Source: an uncultured Schlesneria sp.
GTDB taxonomy: Bacteria > Planctomycetota > Planctomycetia > Planctomycetales > Planctomycetaceae
Assembly: GCA_903871875.1 (NCBI GenBank)
Contig: CAIQIR010000057.1
Location: forward strand, 1 to 64,000
Length of the DNA stretch: 64,000 bases
Direction of reading: 5' to 3'
Of the stretch, positions 25,713 to 34,338 are shown in pieces. The notes beneath the pieces are model-generated. The model saw only the letters and a list, made by a program, of their open reading frames with translations. It was not told the origin of the DNA and did not search any database. How positions within the stretch are numbered: the first letter of the stretch is position 1; each line of letters starts with the position of its first letter. The translations under genes were made by a program, and so were the position numbers.

Positions 25713-26180
25713 ATGGATGATCGTTCAAATGTTGTGGACCAGTCGCTCTCCGGTCCAACCTTCGCTGCGTCAATTCGCTCAATCGCAGAAAAAGATGCTG
25801 TTGCAGTTGTCGCATTCCTCGCCGTGCGAGGGCTATTTCCACAAACGAACGACACAATTCTCTCCGTCGAAATGCTGCTTGGTATTTCGCTTTGTCTCCG
25901 GCTTCGTGGATGGGAACTGAATAATATCCGCGTCCATATCGAAGCTGGTTTGCCGACTTCGGATGAAGTCTTTGATCGAATCACATCAATAGTTCAAGTC
26001 GCCAAGCTGAATAAGTTCGTCAAAACGAACTGGGTGAAAGCGATTCGGGTGTATCACGAGTCATTCCTTTGGTCTGCCGTTGATTGTGATCTCGCGGTCG
26101 ACATCGCGATCGTGGCGGACCAGGACGAGCAGTTTCTGGATGCCGTCGCCGATTTCCTCCTCAACTCACAGAAGGGTTAG
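25713..26180 (+). CDS. Small protein of unknown function upstream of the recombinase
   Basis: ATG 25713 encodes 155 aa; a longer frame from 25674 lacks support. The middle is hydrophobic (AVAVVAFLAVRGLF and LSVEMLLGISLCLRLRGW) but not long enough for clear membrane helices, and the C-terminus is acidic. No family was recognised. The stop codon lies 5 bp before the recombinase start, so the two genes are almost certainly co-transcribed. A recombinase accessory factor or a regulator of excision is plausible from position alone. Confidence 0.6.
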   Translation: MDDRSNVVDQSLSGPTFAASIRSIAEKDAVAVVAFLAVRGLFPQTNDTILSVEMLLGISLCLRLRGWELNNIRVHIEAGLPTSDEVFDRITSIVQVAKLNKFVKTNWVKAIRVYHESFLWSAVDCDLAVDIAIVADQDEQFLDAVADFLLNSQKG

Positions 26181-26185
26181 GCGCA

Positions 26186-28180
26186 ATGCCAAAAGATTTG
26201 AAGCAAACAAAGAGAGCCGAAATAGGTCGTGGACTGTTTTGTTCGAGGGACAGCGGTGGCGACCACCAGCAGACCCCATCCCAATATGTAAAATGGGCCA
26301 AGGCGGAAGCCGACAAACTTGGAGTAACTTTTTCGGGGACGCCGACTGGGATCGATAAGCTCAGGGCATCGGGTAAACCGTTCGACGGAGACTTGTTTTT
26401 CGACTCATGCATTTCCGGCGACGTTCTTTCCAGACCTGCCATCAATGCAATGAAGGAAGAAATTCGCCGTGACAAAAACGTCTCACACGTGTTTATTCCG
26501 CGCCGAGATCGCCTTGCACGGCCCGACAATGCAACCGATGGCGTTCGATTGGAGAATGAACTTCGTCAAATGGGGGTAACGCTCGTCTTTATGGACTGCG
26601 TCTTGTCGCCACTACGCAAAGGCCAACGACAAAATGTAGGCGAAGCGCTAACATCCTTCATCGCTTATGATTCAAGCGGTAGGTTCCGTGACGAACTCGC
26701 CAGCAAAATGCTTGACGCCCAAATCAATTTGGCAGAGAGCGGTTATACAACAGGTGGTCGCGCTCCTTACGGATTTCGCCGAAATCTCATTTCTCCGAAG
26801 GGCGAGGTGGTCCGAGAGCTTCAAGAAGGGGAAATTGTACGTCAAAAAGGCTACCACGTGGTTTGGTTGCCCGGCCCGGATGAAGAACTCGATGTGAACA
26901 AGCGAATCATTCAGATGATCGAAACAATTCCAGCATGCAGGATCGCACGGATTTTGACGGAAGAAGGTGTGAAGTCACCAGACTACGGTCGATCTCGCAA
27001 AGATAACGGTGTGGAACATTTAGTCAGCGGTGTCTGGCATGCAACAACCATTATGAACATTGTCAGAAATCCGCTTCTTCGCGCGACGACGTCGTACGGG
27101 CGGCGATCAATGGGCAACAGGCGACGTCTTTCTTCCGAAAGGCGTCCTCGCGAAATGGTAGACGATGATTTTCGCAGCGACGGCAAGCCAAAGGTTATCC
27201 AGAACGACGAATCAGTTCGCATCATCGCTAAAGCACATTGCGAGCCAGTTGTTCCGTTGGAGACCATGGAACGAGTCTTGAAAATTGTGGACAAGCGCGG
27301 GGAAACTCAACGCGGGAAGCCGCGATCACGAGATCCTGAACAGAATCCACTGGGAGGGCGCGTGACCGATTTGGCATGTACTTGGCCAATGTACGGACTC
27401 CGAACGTCAGGTTCATTCCAATATAAATGTGGGTACTACCAACAGAGCCACGGCGCGAAGTGTGAGCATAATCACATCGACGGCACTAGCGCCACGAAAT
27501 TTGCGCTGGCGGCAATTCGTCAGCGCCTACTCTCGCCTGAGATGATTCACCGTCTCGAAGAGAAGCTGAGAGAGAGGGCTGGTGAAGGTTCACGCACAAA
27601 TAATGGATCGAATTCGCAGGCAGCAAAATGTCGAGAAGAAATTAGGCTGCTTGAAAAACAGCTGGACGCCGCCAAACGCAACTTGGCGTTCGCTTCGACT
27701 CGGGAGAGTTTCGCTACTGTCGAGACCGTAATCGCCGAAACAGAAAAGCTCAGGGAAAAAGTGGTCGAAGCCCTGGCGAGGCTTGAGCGGACTCAAAGCG
27801 TTCAAGCAAATCCAGATGAGATGGTGAAATCGGCCTTGAATACTTTGAGGGAATTGCCAAAACTCGCGAGCGATCCGGCCAAACTCGGCTTGATTGGCGA
27901 ACTGTTCCAGAAAGTGGATCTTCAACTGTATCTGCGTTTCGAACCAGTTCAGAAAAAGAAGAGGAAGATCAATCAACTTAACGGAGGTGTTGTGACCATT
28001 GGTAACGCGCCTGCGCCAATTGAAAAATACTCTGGCCCAACGGGCAGACGAGCCCTACAAGGCCAAAAAAACAAACGAAAAACGCCAGCGACGGATTCGT
28101 CCACCGCTGGCGAGTGTCCCACTGACTCCGACCGAAGTGCGAAGTCGTTAGGAAATGCAAATCGGGCTGACAGGATTTGA
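26186..28180 (+). CDS. Large serine recombinase (site-specific integrase)
   Basis: ATG 26186, with AGAAGGG about 9 bp upstream, gives 664 aa. The N-terminal resolvase-like domain reads GLFCSRDSGGDHQQTPSQY, where a Ser fills the nucleophile position but the usual RVS-x-x-x-Q is altered. The conserved FIPRRDRLARP block and GGRAPYGFRR (start of the Recombinase domain, about residues 190-200) follow. A Cys-containing zinc-ribbon region lies near 395-430, then a coiled coil at about 470-560. The last 50 or so residues are encoded by what appears to be the tRNA-Pro terminator and the tRNA 3' end. It is the likely integrase of this island. Confidence 0.85.
   Translation: MPKDLKQTKRAEIGRGLFCSRDSGGDHQQTPSQYVKWAKAEADKLGVTFSGTPTGIDKLRASGKPFDGDLFFDSCISGDVLSRPAINAMKEEIRRDKNVSHVFIPRRDRLARPDNATDGVRLENELRQMGVTLVFMDCVLSPLRKGQRQNVGEALTSFIAYDSSGRFRDELASKMLDAQINLAESGYTTGGRAPYGFRRNLISPKGEVVRELQEGEIVRQKGYHVVWLPGPDEELDVNKRIIQMIETIPACRIARILTEEGVKSPDYGRSRKDNGVEHLVSGVWHATTIMNIVRNPLLRATTSYGRRSMGNRRRLSSERRPREMVDDDFRSDGKPKVIQNDESVRIIAKAHCEPVVPLETMERVLKIVDKRGETQRGKPRSRDPEQNPLGGRVTDLACTWPMYGLRTSGSFQYKCGYYQQSHGAKCEHNHIDGTSATKFALAAIRQRLLSPEMIHRLEEKLRERAGEGSRTNNGSNSQAAKCREEIRLLEKQLDAAKRNLAFASTRESFATVETVIAETEKLREKVVEALARLERTQSVQANPDEMVKSALNTLRELPKLASDPAKLGLIGELFQKVDLQLYLRFEPVQKKKRKINQLNGGVVTIGNAPAPIEKYSGPTGRRALQGQKNKRKTPATDSSTAGECPTDSDRSAKSLGNANRADRI
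28065..28112 (-). terminator. Intrinsic terminator of tRNA-Pro
   Basis: On the minus strand, downstream of the tRNA, CGCCAGCG and CGCTGGCG pair across a 14-base loop and are followed by TTTTTCGTTTGTTTTTTT. The whole structure lies inside the recombinase coding frame on the opposite strand. Confidence 0.8.
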
Positions 28181-28236
28181 ACCTGCGGCCTCTACGTCCC
28201 GAACGTAGCGCTCTAGCCAAGCTGAGCTACAGCCCG
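28162..28236 (-). tRNA. tRNA-Pro (CGG anticodon)
   Basis: On the minus strand the acceptor arms CGGGCTG (28236-28230) and CAGCCCG (28169-28163) pair perfectly, with A as discriminator. The D arm contains TAGCTCAGCTTGGCTAGAGC, the anticodon arm is CTACG-TTCGGGA-CGTAG with CGG at the anticodon, and the T arm carries GGTTCAAATCC. CCA is not encoded. The convergent recombinase frame ends inside the 3' half of this gene, which marks it as the integration target of the island. Confidence 0.95.
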
Positions 28237-28407
28237 TTTGATTGGGTGATGAGTATACTCCTCTTCGCGAAGATCGCCAAGGGATTGATCGAATGACTTT
28301 CGGACGCGTCTTTTGATTTGAGCGGGTCTGTTCGAATCAGCCGCCGCTGATGGGCGTCCGACTGGAATTGGTGATCCTTTCGCTGTTATGAATGTGGCCA
28401 CTTGAAA

Positions 28408-29541
28408 ATGGCTCAAAAACTTCCCGCGGACCAATGCATGACTGTTGCCGAATCTTCAATTCCGTCTATTCGAGATCGTCTGGCGCGATTGCCAGCGCTG
28501 GCTTATGGCCCGCTGAAGCTGGAATCGCGGTATCTGCTGTCTCCGCTGGCCGGATATACCAATCTGCCGTTCCGTCGGATTGTGCGTGAGCTGGGGGGGG
28601 TGGGATTGGCCACGACCGACCTGGTGAACGCTCGCGGTCTGTTGGACGGAAGTGGGAAGTCGCTGCAACTGATTGAAACTTGCCCGGAAGATCGTCCGTT
28701 TGCCGTCCAGCTGTTTGGCGGTGATCCGATCATGATGCGGGACGCGGCTCAATTGCTCGAAGGTCGTGGCATCGATTCGATTGACATCAATATGGGATGT
28801 CCCGTCCATCGCATTACAAAGGGGGGGGCAGGGGCCAGCATGATGTGCCGGGGCGACAGCACGGTGCAGCTGGTCCAGACGGTGGTCGAATCGGTCAAAA
28901 TCCCGGTTACGGTCAAGATGCGACTGGGTTGGGATTCCACTCAATTGACCGCGCCAGCGTTCGCTCGGGCGTTTGAACAAGTCGGTGTCGCGGCGGTCGC
29001 GATCCATGGTCGAACTCGCGAGCAGGGGTTTACCGGTGCCGTGGATCGATCGGGGATCCGCCAGGTTGTGGAAGCGGTCGAAAAAATTCCCGTGATCGGA
29101 AATGGTGACATTCGATCCATCGCCGACGGTGAAAGAATGTTTGCCGAGACAGGGTGTCATGCGATCTCGATGGGACGCGGGGCACTGGCCAATCCCTGGA
29201 TCTTTCGGCAGTTCGTCGAATGGGAGACTACGGGAGAATGCTCGCCCCCCGGCCACTTCGAAGACCGGTTGCAGTTGCTGTTGCGGCAGTTTGGATACCT
29301 GGTGCAACAGCGCGGGATCGAACGAGCAATCGTCTCATTCCGGAAGATGGCACACTGGTATTTGAAAGCCATGTGCGTGAATGCCTATTTGCGAAATCAG
29401 CTACAGAATGCCCGGACGCTCGCCGAATTTGAAGCGGCGATTAATGAAATCGCCACCCATGGTCCGACTCGTGGAACGCGAACGGGGGTACTGCCCGAAT
29501 TATCGATTCCCGTTCCCTCTGGACCGGTCGAGCGCTGGTAA
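28408..29541 (+). CDS. dusB: tRNA-dihydrouridine synthase, DusB-like
   Basis: A start at ATG 28408 gives 377 aa; TTG 28402 and ATG 28438 are alternatives because no strong ribosome-binding site is visible. The FMN barrel is clear: LSPLAGYTNLPFRRIVRELG, then INMGCPVHRITKGGAGASMM with the catalytic Cys, MRLGWDS, and AIHGRTREQGFTG. IGNGDIRSIADG and GCHAISMGRGALANPW bind the cofactor phosphate. The enzyme reduces uridines in the D loop of tRNAs. Two eight-base G runs (28593-28600 and 28821-28828) lie inside the frame. It sits directly beside tRNA-Pro on the opposite strand. Confidence 0.9.
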   Translation: MAQKLPADQCMTVAESSIPSIRDRLARLPALAYGPLKLESRYLLSPLAGYTNLPFRRIVRELGGVGLATTDLVNARGLLDGSGKSLQLIETCPEDRPFAVQLFGGDPIMMRDAAQLLEGRGIDSIDINMGCPVHRITKGGAGASMMCRGDSTVQLVQTVVESVKIPVTVKMRLGWDSTQLTAPAFARAFEQVGVAAVAIHGRTREQGFTGAVDRSGIRQVVEAVEKIPVIGNGDIRSIADGERMFAETGCHAISMGRGALANPWIFRQFVEWETTGECSPPGHFEDRLQLLLRQFGYLVQQRGIERAIVSFRKMAHWYLKAMCVNAYLRNQLQNARTLAEFEAAINEIATHGPTRGTRTGVLPELSIPVPSGPVERW

Positions 29542-29667
29542 GATATTGAGAATCTGTCGAGAACCCGAAAGGAACTCGGCCAAACGTCAGGCCACGTTTC
29601 TCACTGCTTGGCAGAACACTCGTTTGATGAAGAAGGCACCAGCGCTGATGCTCGAAAGAATCAAAAC

Positions 29668-30813
29668 ATGAGAGACGATTTAACCCCCCGTTCCACCACT
29701 CCTGCCGCCGTCGTTCCTGCCTGGCTGGTTTCGATTCTGCTGGTGGCTGTCGCCGGGGTGATGCTGCAAAACGCGGGGTTTTTGCCCGGCTTTGGCGGTC
29801 GAGCGGCGAAAGAAGCGCGACCGATTACTCCTCGTGGCGATTTGTCGGAAGATGAGAAATCGACAATCCAGATCTTTCGCGAAGCGTCGCCCAGCGTCGT
29901 GCATATCACCACCCTGGGCCGGCGTGATCATTTGAGCTTTAACGTGCTCGAGATTCCCGAGGGAACAGGGACGGGATTCATTTACGATGATGCCGGTCAT
30001 ATCGTCACCAATTTTCACGTCATCCGAAACGCTCAGTCTGCTCGCGTGATGCTGGCGGACAACAGCACCTGGGACGCGACACTCACCGGCTTTGAACTCG
30101 ACAAAGACATCGCCGTGCTGAAGATCGACGCTCCGCCCGGTCGCTTGAAGAAAGTCGCGATCGGCGAATCGGCCGGCCTGCAAGTCGGACAAAAGGTGTT
30201 CGCGATCGGCAGCCCGTTTGGACTCGATCAAACCCTGACGACGGGTGTCATCAGCGGATTAGGACGTGAAATCGAATCCCAAAACGGGCATCCGATTGAA
30301 GGTGTGATTCAAACAGATGCGGCCATCAATCCCGGTAACTCGGGCGGACCATTGCTGGACAGTGCCGGGCGATTGATCGGAATCAACACGATGATCGTCA
30401 GCCCTTCGGGAGCGTATTCTGGAGTGGGATTTGCCGTGCCGGTTGACATCGTGAATCAAGTCGTGCCCGAATTGATCCGGTCCGGTCGCGTCGAGAAGGG
30501 GTCACTCGGAGTCAAGCCGTTTGACGATTCGATTGCGCGACGATTGGGAATCACCAAAGGAGCACTGGTCGACCGAGTCGTCGAAAACAGCGGAGCGGCT
30601 GCGGTGGGCATCGTTTCCACATATCTCGATCAGAACGATGTGATTCATCTGGGCGATGTGCTACTGGAAGTCGCGGGACGTACAATCAAATCTGCCGGTG
30701 ATATCCAAAAGGCTCTCGACGGAAAGAAGCCGGGTGAAGAAGTCACTGTCGTGATCGCACGCGGCTCCACTCAATTGACGCTACCGATCAAGCTGGTGTC
30801 TGCCCGACGATAG
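29668..30813 (+). CDS. HtrA/Deg family serine protease with PDZ domain
   Basis: ATG 29668 gives 381 aa. One membrane helix near residues 15-35 (VPAWLVSILLVAVAGVMLQ) anchors it with the protease outside the cytoplasm. The trypsin-like triad is His 117 in VTNFHVI, Asp 147 in DKDIAVLKI and Ser 225 in NPGNSGGPL. A single PDZ domain covers about 285-375 (GSLGVKPFDDSIARRLGI, LDGKKPGEEVTVVI). DegS/DegQ-type proteins of this layout degrade or sense misfolded envelope proteins. It follows dusB on the same strand by 126 bp, so co-transcription is possible but not required. Confidence 0.9.
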   Translation: MRDDLTPRSTTPAAVVPAWLVSILLVAVAGVMLQNAGFLPGFGGRAAKEARPITPRGDLSEDEKSTIQIFREASPSVVHITTLGRRDHLSFNVLEIPEGTGTGFIYDDAGHIVTNFHVIRNAQSARVMLADNSTWDATLTGFELDKDIAVLKIDAPPGRLKKVAIGESAGLQVGQKVFAIGSPFGLDQTLTTGVISGLGREIESQNGHPIEGVIQTDAAINPGNSGGPLLDSAGRLIGINTMIVSPSGAYSGVGFAVPVDIVNQVVPELIRSGRVEKGSLGVKPFDDSIARRLGITKGALVDRVVENSGAAAVGIVSTYLDQNDVIHLGDVLLEVAGRTIKSAGDIQKALDGKKPGEEVTVVIARGSTQLTLPIKLVSARR

Positions 30814-30902
30814 TTCGCAGGTCGGCGAGCAATCGTCGACGGAAGGACTTTGCTAATCAGCCTTGTGACTTCCGACAAAGGCCCCCCGCAACCCTGAAAA
30901 AA

Positions 30903-32102
30903 TCAGGTCGTGTAGTCGGCGTTCAATTCGACGTATTCTTTCGTCAGATCGCAGGTCCAAAAACGGACCTTGGCGGAACCATGCGTCAGGGACAGGTCGA
31001 TCGTCACATTCCGATTGTCTCGCAGATTTGTGGACACCTGCTTGGCATCGAACGCGACCGGCGCACCGGACTGGTACAGCAAAAATCCGTTGACGACCAG
31101 GCTCATGTCGGTTTCGAGCAACGGAACTCCCGCATAGCCGGCAGCGGAAACAATGCGACCCCAGTTGGGGTCGGCACCGCAGATGGCGGTTTTGACCAGG
31201 GGACTGTCCGCAACGGCCTTGGCAATTCGGAACGCCTCGTCCCGCGTGCGGCATCCGGTGACATTCAATTCGACAAAGTGATGCGCGCCTTCGGCATCTC
31301 GAATGATATCGGTGGCCAGTTGCATCGCAACCTGATTCAGCGCTTCTTGGAAAGCCTTTCGATCATCGGCCGAATTGATCGTCGCCCCCGAGGCACCGTT
31401 GGCCAGCAAGATCACCGTATCACTCGTGCTTTCATGCCCGTCGACGCTGATACAGTTGAACGAATCCTCGACACTGATGCTTAACATTTTTGCCGTGTCT
31501 GATTGAGCCAGACTCGCGTCGGTCATGATCACACACAGCATCGTGGCCATGTTGGGGGCAATCATCGCCGCCCCTTTGCAGACTCCGCTAATACGGACGA
31601 TCTGATTGCCAATTTTCACAGATTGAGTCGCTTGTTTGGGAAAAGTATCCGTCGTCATCATCGCCTGGGCCGCTCGATGAAACGATTCGGCTGACGGAGC
31701 CAATTCCTTGGCCACCAGCGGAATTCCCGCCTGCAATGTGTCCATCGGCAGAAATCGTCCGATGACACCTGTGGAAGCCACCAACACGTCTTCGGGGGCC
31801 GCTCCGATCTGTTCGGCAACCAGTGCGGTCATTCGTTTTGCATCGGCAATCCCACGATCCCCTGTCGCTGCATTGGAGTTTCCCGAATTGATAACGACAG
31901 CACGCGCCGTGGATCGAGGCAACCGATCTCGCGACACTTTGACCGGTGCGCCACAAACAAGATTCGTGGTGAACACACCGGCGGCCGTACAAGGTCGATC
32001 CGATACAAACAGAGCCAAATCGAGTTTTTGTGGATCGTTCTTGATGCCACATCGAATTCCAGCCGTCGAGAAACCAGCGGGCAATGGTGTCAGCGAAGTC
32101 AT
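30903..32102 (-). CDS. argJ: Glutamate N-acetyltransferase / N-acetylglutamate synthase
   Basis: ATG 32102 gives 399 aa, the usual length; an extension to 32132 lacks support. The N-terminus TPLPAGFSTAGIRCGIKND is the family hallmark. The self-cleavage site is in MIAPNMATMLC, with Thr about residue 187 as the nucleophile that separates the alpha and beta chains. CGADPNWGRI near residue 320 and the end LTKEYVELNADYTT are also conserved. It transfers acetyl from N-acetylornithine to glutamate in the cyclic arginine pathway and may also use acetyl-CoA. No other arg genes are adjacent. Confidence 0.95.
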   Translation of the reverse strand: MTSLTPLPAGFSTAGIRCGIKNDPQKLDLALFVSDRPCTAAGVFTTNLVCGAPVKVSRDRLPRSTARAVVINSGNSNAATGDRGIADAKRMTALVAEQIGAAPEDVLVASTGVIGRFLPMDTLQAGIPLVAKELAPSAESFHRAAQAMMTTDTFPKQATQSVKIGNQIVRISGVCKGAAMIAPNMATMLCVIMTDASLAQSDTAKMLSISVEDSFNCISVDGHESTSDTVILLANGASGATINSADDRKAFQEALNQVAMQLATDIIRDAEGAHHFVELNVTGCRTRDEAFRIAKAVADSPLVKTAICGADPNWGRIVSAAGYAGVPLLETDMSLVVNGFLLYQSGAPVAFDAKQVSTNLRDNRNVTIDLSLTHGSAKVRFWTCDLTKEYVELNADYTT

Positions 32103-32337
32103 GTTGTGATGCGTTCCTCGAAAGTAGTGCAATGGGGCTTCAGGTCGCGGAGACTGGAGACCGGTTTGGGCACAAAGGCCGTCGGGTCATTCTAGAAAAA
32201 CGCCGTCAGTATTCCGACTCTGTTTTGCGATTCGGTTCAATAATCAACGACGACGGATAAACTGACACAAACAGACGGGGAAAACTTGGACAGCCCCACG
32301 ATTGATGGTTCGCCCAGGATGTCGAACTTTTGTCGGC

Positions 32338-33165
32338 TTACAAGCGATTCTTCAACGAGTGCCGGGCAATCGTCGCGGTCTTTGACTGGATCCGATGGAT
32401 CAGACGCCGGTCGAGACGAGTCAGAGGACGCCCCAGATACTCCCGCAAAAACCGCAGTCGTTCCACGACACTTGTCTTCGTAGCCGCGGAAAAATCGAGT
32501 TGAGCGAGATCTTTCACAATCCATCGACGGGACAACCGTTGATGCTTTTGCACGCGACCAAGATCGATCACATACAACCGTTCGGGTGCCGATTGCGAAA
32601 GCATCAAATGGCCCAGATAGAAATCCTGATGATGCAGCCCCGCGCCGTGCATCGTTCGAGCAATCTGCGCCACGTTCCGAATTAGACCGTTTCGTTTCTC
32701 GTTGGTGGCATTGGCTTCCTCAGCCTGATCAGCTTCCCATTCCGACAGCTTAGTACAACCTTCAAGAGCTTCCGTAATCAGAAAGGAATTTTCCCCCGAT
32801 TCACCCAAGGCCACAGGAGTCATGGTCGGTAAGCCCACCTTGTGAAAATCAAGAATCGCATTCCATTCGTTGCGCGCACCAAGAATCGGCCAAGTTAGCC
32901 GCAGCAACGGTTTCACATATTCCTTCCACGATGACCGAACGTGTCGTTTGATGTAGAACGCCCGTGCAATCCCGCCGTCATCCAAGGTGAATCGAAGCGT
33001 AATCCGATCAGTGCGAAGCTTCTTGGCAACGGCAGCATCTGCCGTTGCGGCCCAGACTGTGGCAAATGTCTGCCAGCCATGATGACACAGCAAGTCGGCA
33101 AATGTTCGGTTGACCGTTAGCTTGTCGCCATCCCACGATTCTAACTCAATGCCAGACACAGCCAT
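32338..33165 (-). CDS. WaaP/Kdo-kinase family lipopolysaccharide kinase
   Basis: A start at ATG 33165 gives 275 aa. The kinase-like fold is recognisable: IARAFYIKRHVRSSW with the ATP-binding Lys, ENSFLITEALEGCTKL, the catalytic loop GLHHQDFYLGHLML, and YVIDLGRVQKHQRLS in place of DFG. The ending DLAQLDFSAATKTSVVER is typical of the RfaP/InaA group, which phosphorylates lipopolysaccharide core sugars at the inner membrane. In a planctomycete this fits with an outer membrane carrying LPS. No other LPS genes are nearby. The sugar substrate cannot be named. Confidence 0.8.
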   Translation of the reverse strand: MAVSGIELESWDGDKLTVNRTFADLLCHHGWQTFATVWAATADAAVAKKLRTDRITLRFTLDDGGIARAFYIKRHVRSSWKEYVKPLLRLTWPILGARNEWNAILDFHKVGLPTMTPVALGESGENSFLITEALEGCTKLSEWEADQAEEANATNEKRNGLIRNVAQIARTMHGAGLHHQDFYLGHLMLSQSAPERLYVIDLGRVQKHQRLSRRWIVKDLAQLDFSAATKTSVVERLRFLREYLGRPLTRLDRRLIHRIQSKTATIARHSLKNRL

Positions 33166-33364
33166 CCTTGCTGAAAGGGGACATCGGAAGCGAAACGAAC
33201 TGCAAATATCAGCTTGCCAACGTTTCGCAGATTTTAGCCGGGGCTGCAATTCAGTGCGCGTCTGTCCGGCAACCTAAGCGTTAAGATCGGCAAAACCGTT
33301 CAAGCCGGTTGAGGTTGTTGGTCGATGTCAAGGGGAAGCCTCTTGGCAGAAAGTGAGTATCGGG

Positions 33365-33805
33365 ATGAATCTTCGCTGGCTTTCGATCGCGACAGTAGCA
33401 CTCGCCTTGGGCTCTGGATGCCAGTGTAGTCCACTCTTTGATGGCTATGCCAACGTGATCGACGACGCGAGCGATCGGCATCTCTATTTTGATCGGCTTT
33501 ATAACCCGAAATTCGATCTGACCCGTATGGGCAAGGCGGATTGGTACAGTCGGTTCAACAGCTTCTGGTGTCCAAGATGCACCACAAACGGAAGTTACGA
33601 CCGATTCGATGACTGCAGTCTTTATCCGCCGCTTCATCCGTACCAATTTCCCGGCAACGTGATGCCGCCGCCGACCGTCAGAACCGAGCGAATTCCTGCG
33701 GAACTCGATCCCGATGCGATACCCATGGCGGGCCCTTCGTTGTCGGATCCCTCGCCCGACTCTTCCGCGCCGACGACGAACGCACCAGATCCTGATGATC
33801 AATAA
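33365..33805 (+). CDS. Small putative lipoprotein, planctomycete-type, unknown function
   Basis: ATG 33365 gives 146 aa; GTG 33353 is an in-frame alternative. The N-terminus MNLRWLSIATVALALGSGC is a lipoprotein signal with a lipobox-like LGSGC, so membrane anchoring by the Cys is likely. The mature part has conserved-looking aromatic blocks (HLYFDRLYNPKFDL, FWCPRCTTNGSYDRFDD) with two further Cys, and ends in a Pro/Asp-rich tail. No domain was recognised. Its 3' end overlaps the convergent CinA-C gene by 7 bp. Confidence 0.65.
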   Translation: MNLRWLSIATVALALGSGCQCSPLFDGYANVIDDASDRHLYFDRLYNPKFDLTRMGKADWYSRFNSFWCPRCTTNGSYDRFDDCSLYPPLHPYQFPGNVMPPPTVRTERIPAELDPDAIPMAGPSLSDPSPDSSAPTTNAPDPDDQ

Positions 33806-34338
33806 GCGGTCGCGCTCTTCAGTAGCGCCGCGACTTGCGTGAGTACGAATTCCGTGGCGGCCCATTGCCGCTGTTCGCGTTCCGTCTCGCCCGGATAACG
33901 CGGCATATTCGCTGTCAGAGGGAAGTTCTCGAGTCGGTGCTCGATCACCTGGCTCTGCTGGTTGCGGATCGCCAAGCCGACGAAAATCAGACCGTCTTGA
34001 TCCGCCGGCGCATTGGGTCCGAGATGGCCGGTGATCGCTGCGGCCAGATCCGCTTCCGGCGTCTGAGCCAATACCCCTTCGACCATGGCTCGAGCGACGG
34101 GTTCACTGACCGGACCTGGGTTGATCAACATCGATTCGGGCACCCCCAGCCATCGTGTTTTCGTGTCGAGTCGGTAAACGACCGCCGAGCCGCAATGGAA
34201 ATTCGAGATTCCTGGTACCCGTGCTAAGGTGGCCGAGACAAGCCCGCCCGTACAGCTTTCAGCAAAGACCACTTTCAACGACCGTTGCGACAACAGTTCC
34301 GCAATTTCACGCGCGAGTGATTCAAGAGGTTGTGGCAT
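33799..34338 (-). CDS. CinA C-terminal domain nicotinamide-nucleotide amidohydrolase
   Basis: ATG 34338 gives 179 aa, the length of a standalone CinA-C (PncC) domain. LKVVFAESCTGGLVSATLAR carries the ESCTGG motif with the active Ser region, GISNFHCGSAVVYRLDTK and the later AAAITGHLGPNAPADQDGL are also typical. These enzymes deamidate nicotinamide mononucleotide for NAD recycling. The N-terminal MoCF-like domain of long CinA proteins is absent. No strong ribosome-binding site precedes the ATG, so the start is less certain than the family. Confidence 0.85.
   Translation of the reverse strand: MPQPLESLAREIAELLSQRSLKVVFAESCTGGLVSATLARVPGISNFHCGSAVVYRLDTKTRWLGVPESMLINPGPVSEPVARAMVEGVLAQTPEADLAAAITGHLGPNAPADQDGLIFVGLAIRNQQSQVIEHRLENFPLTANMPRYPGETEREQRQWAATEFVLTQVAALLKSATAY

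Noticed and set aside
28081-28112. Hairpin as a terminator for the recombinase
   Set aside because: The T tract lies on the minus strand, so it belongs to tRNA-Pro; the recombinase has no visible terminator of its own.
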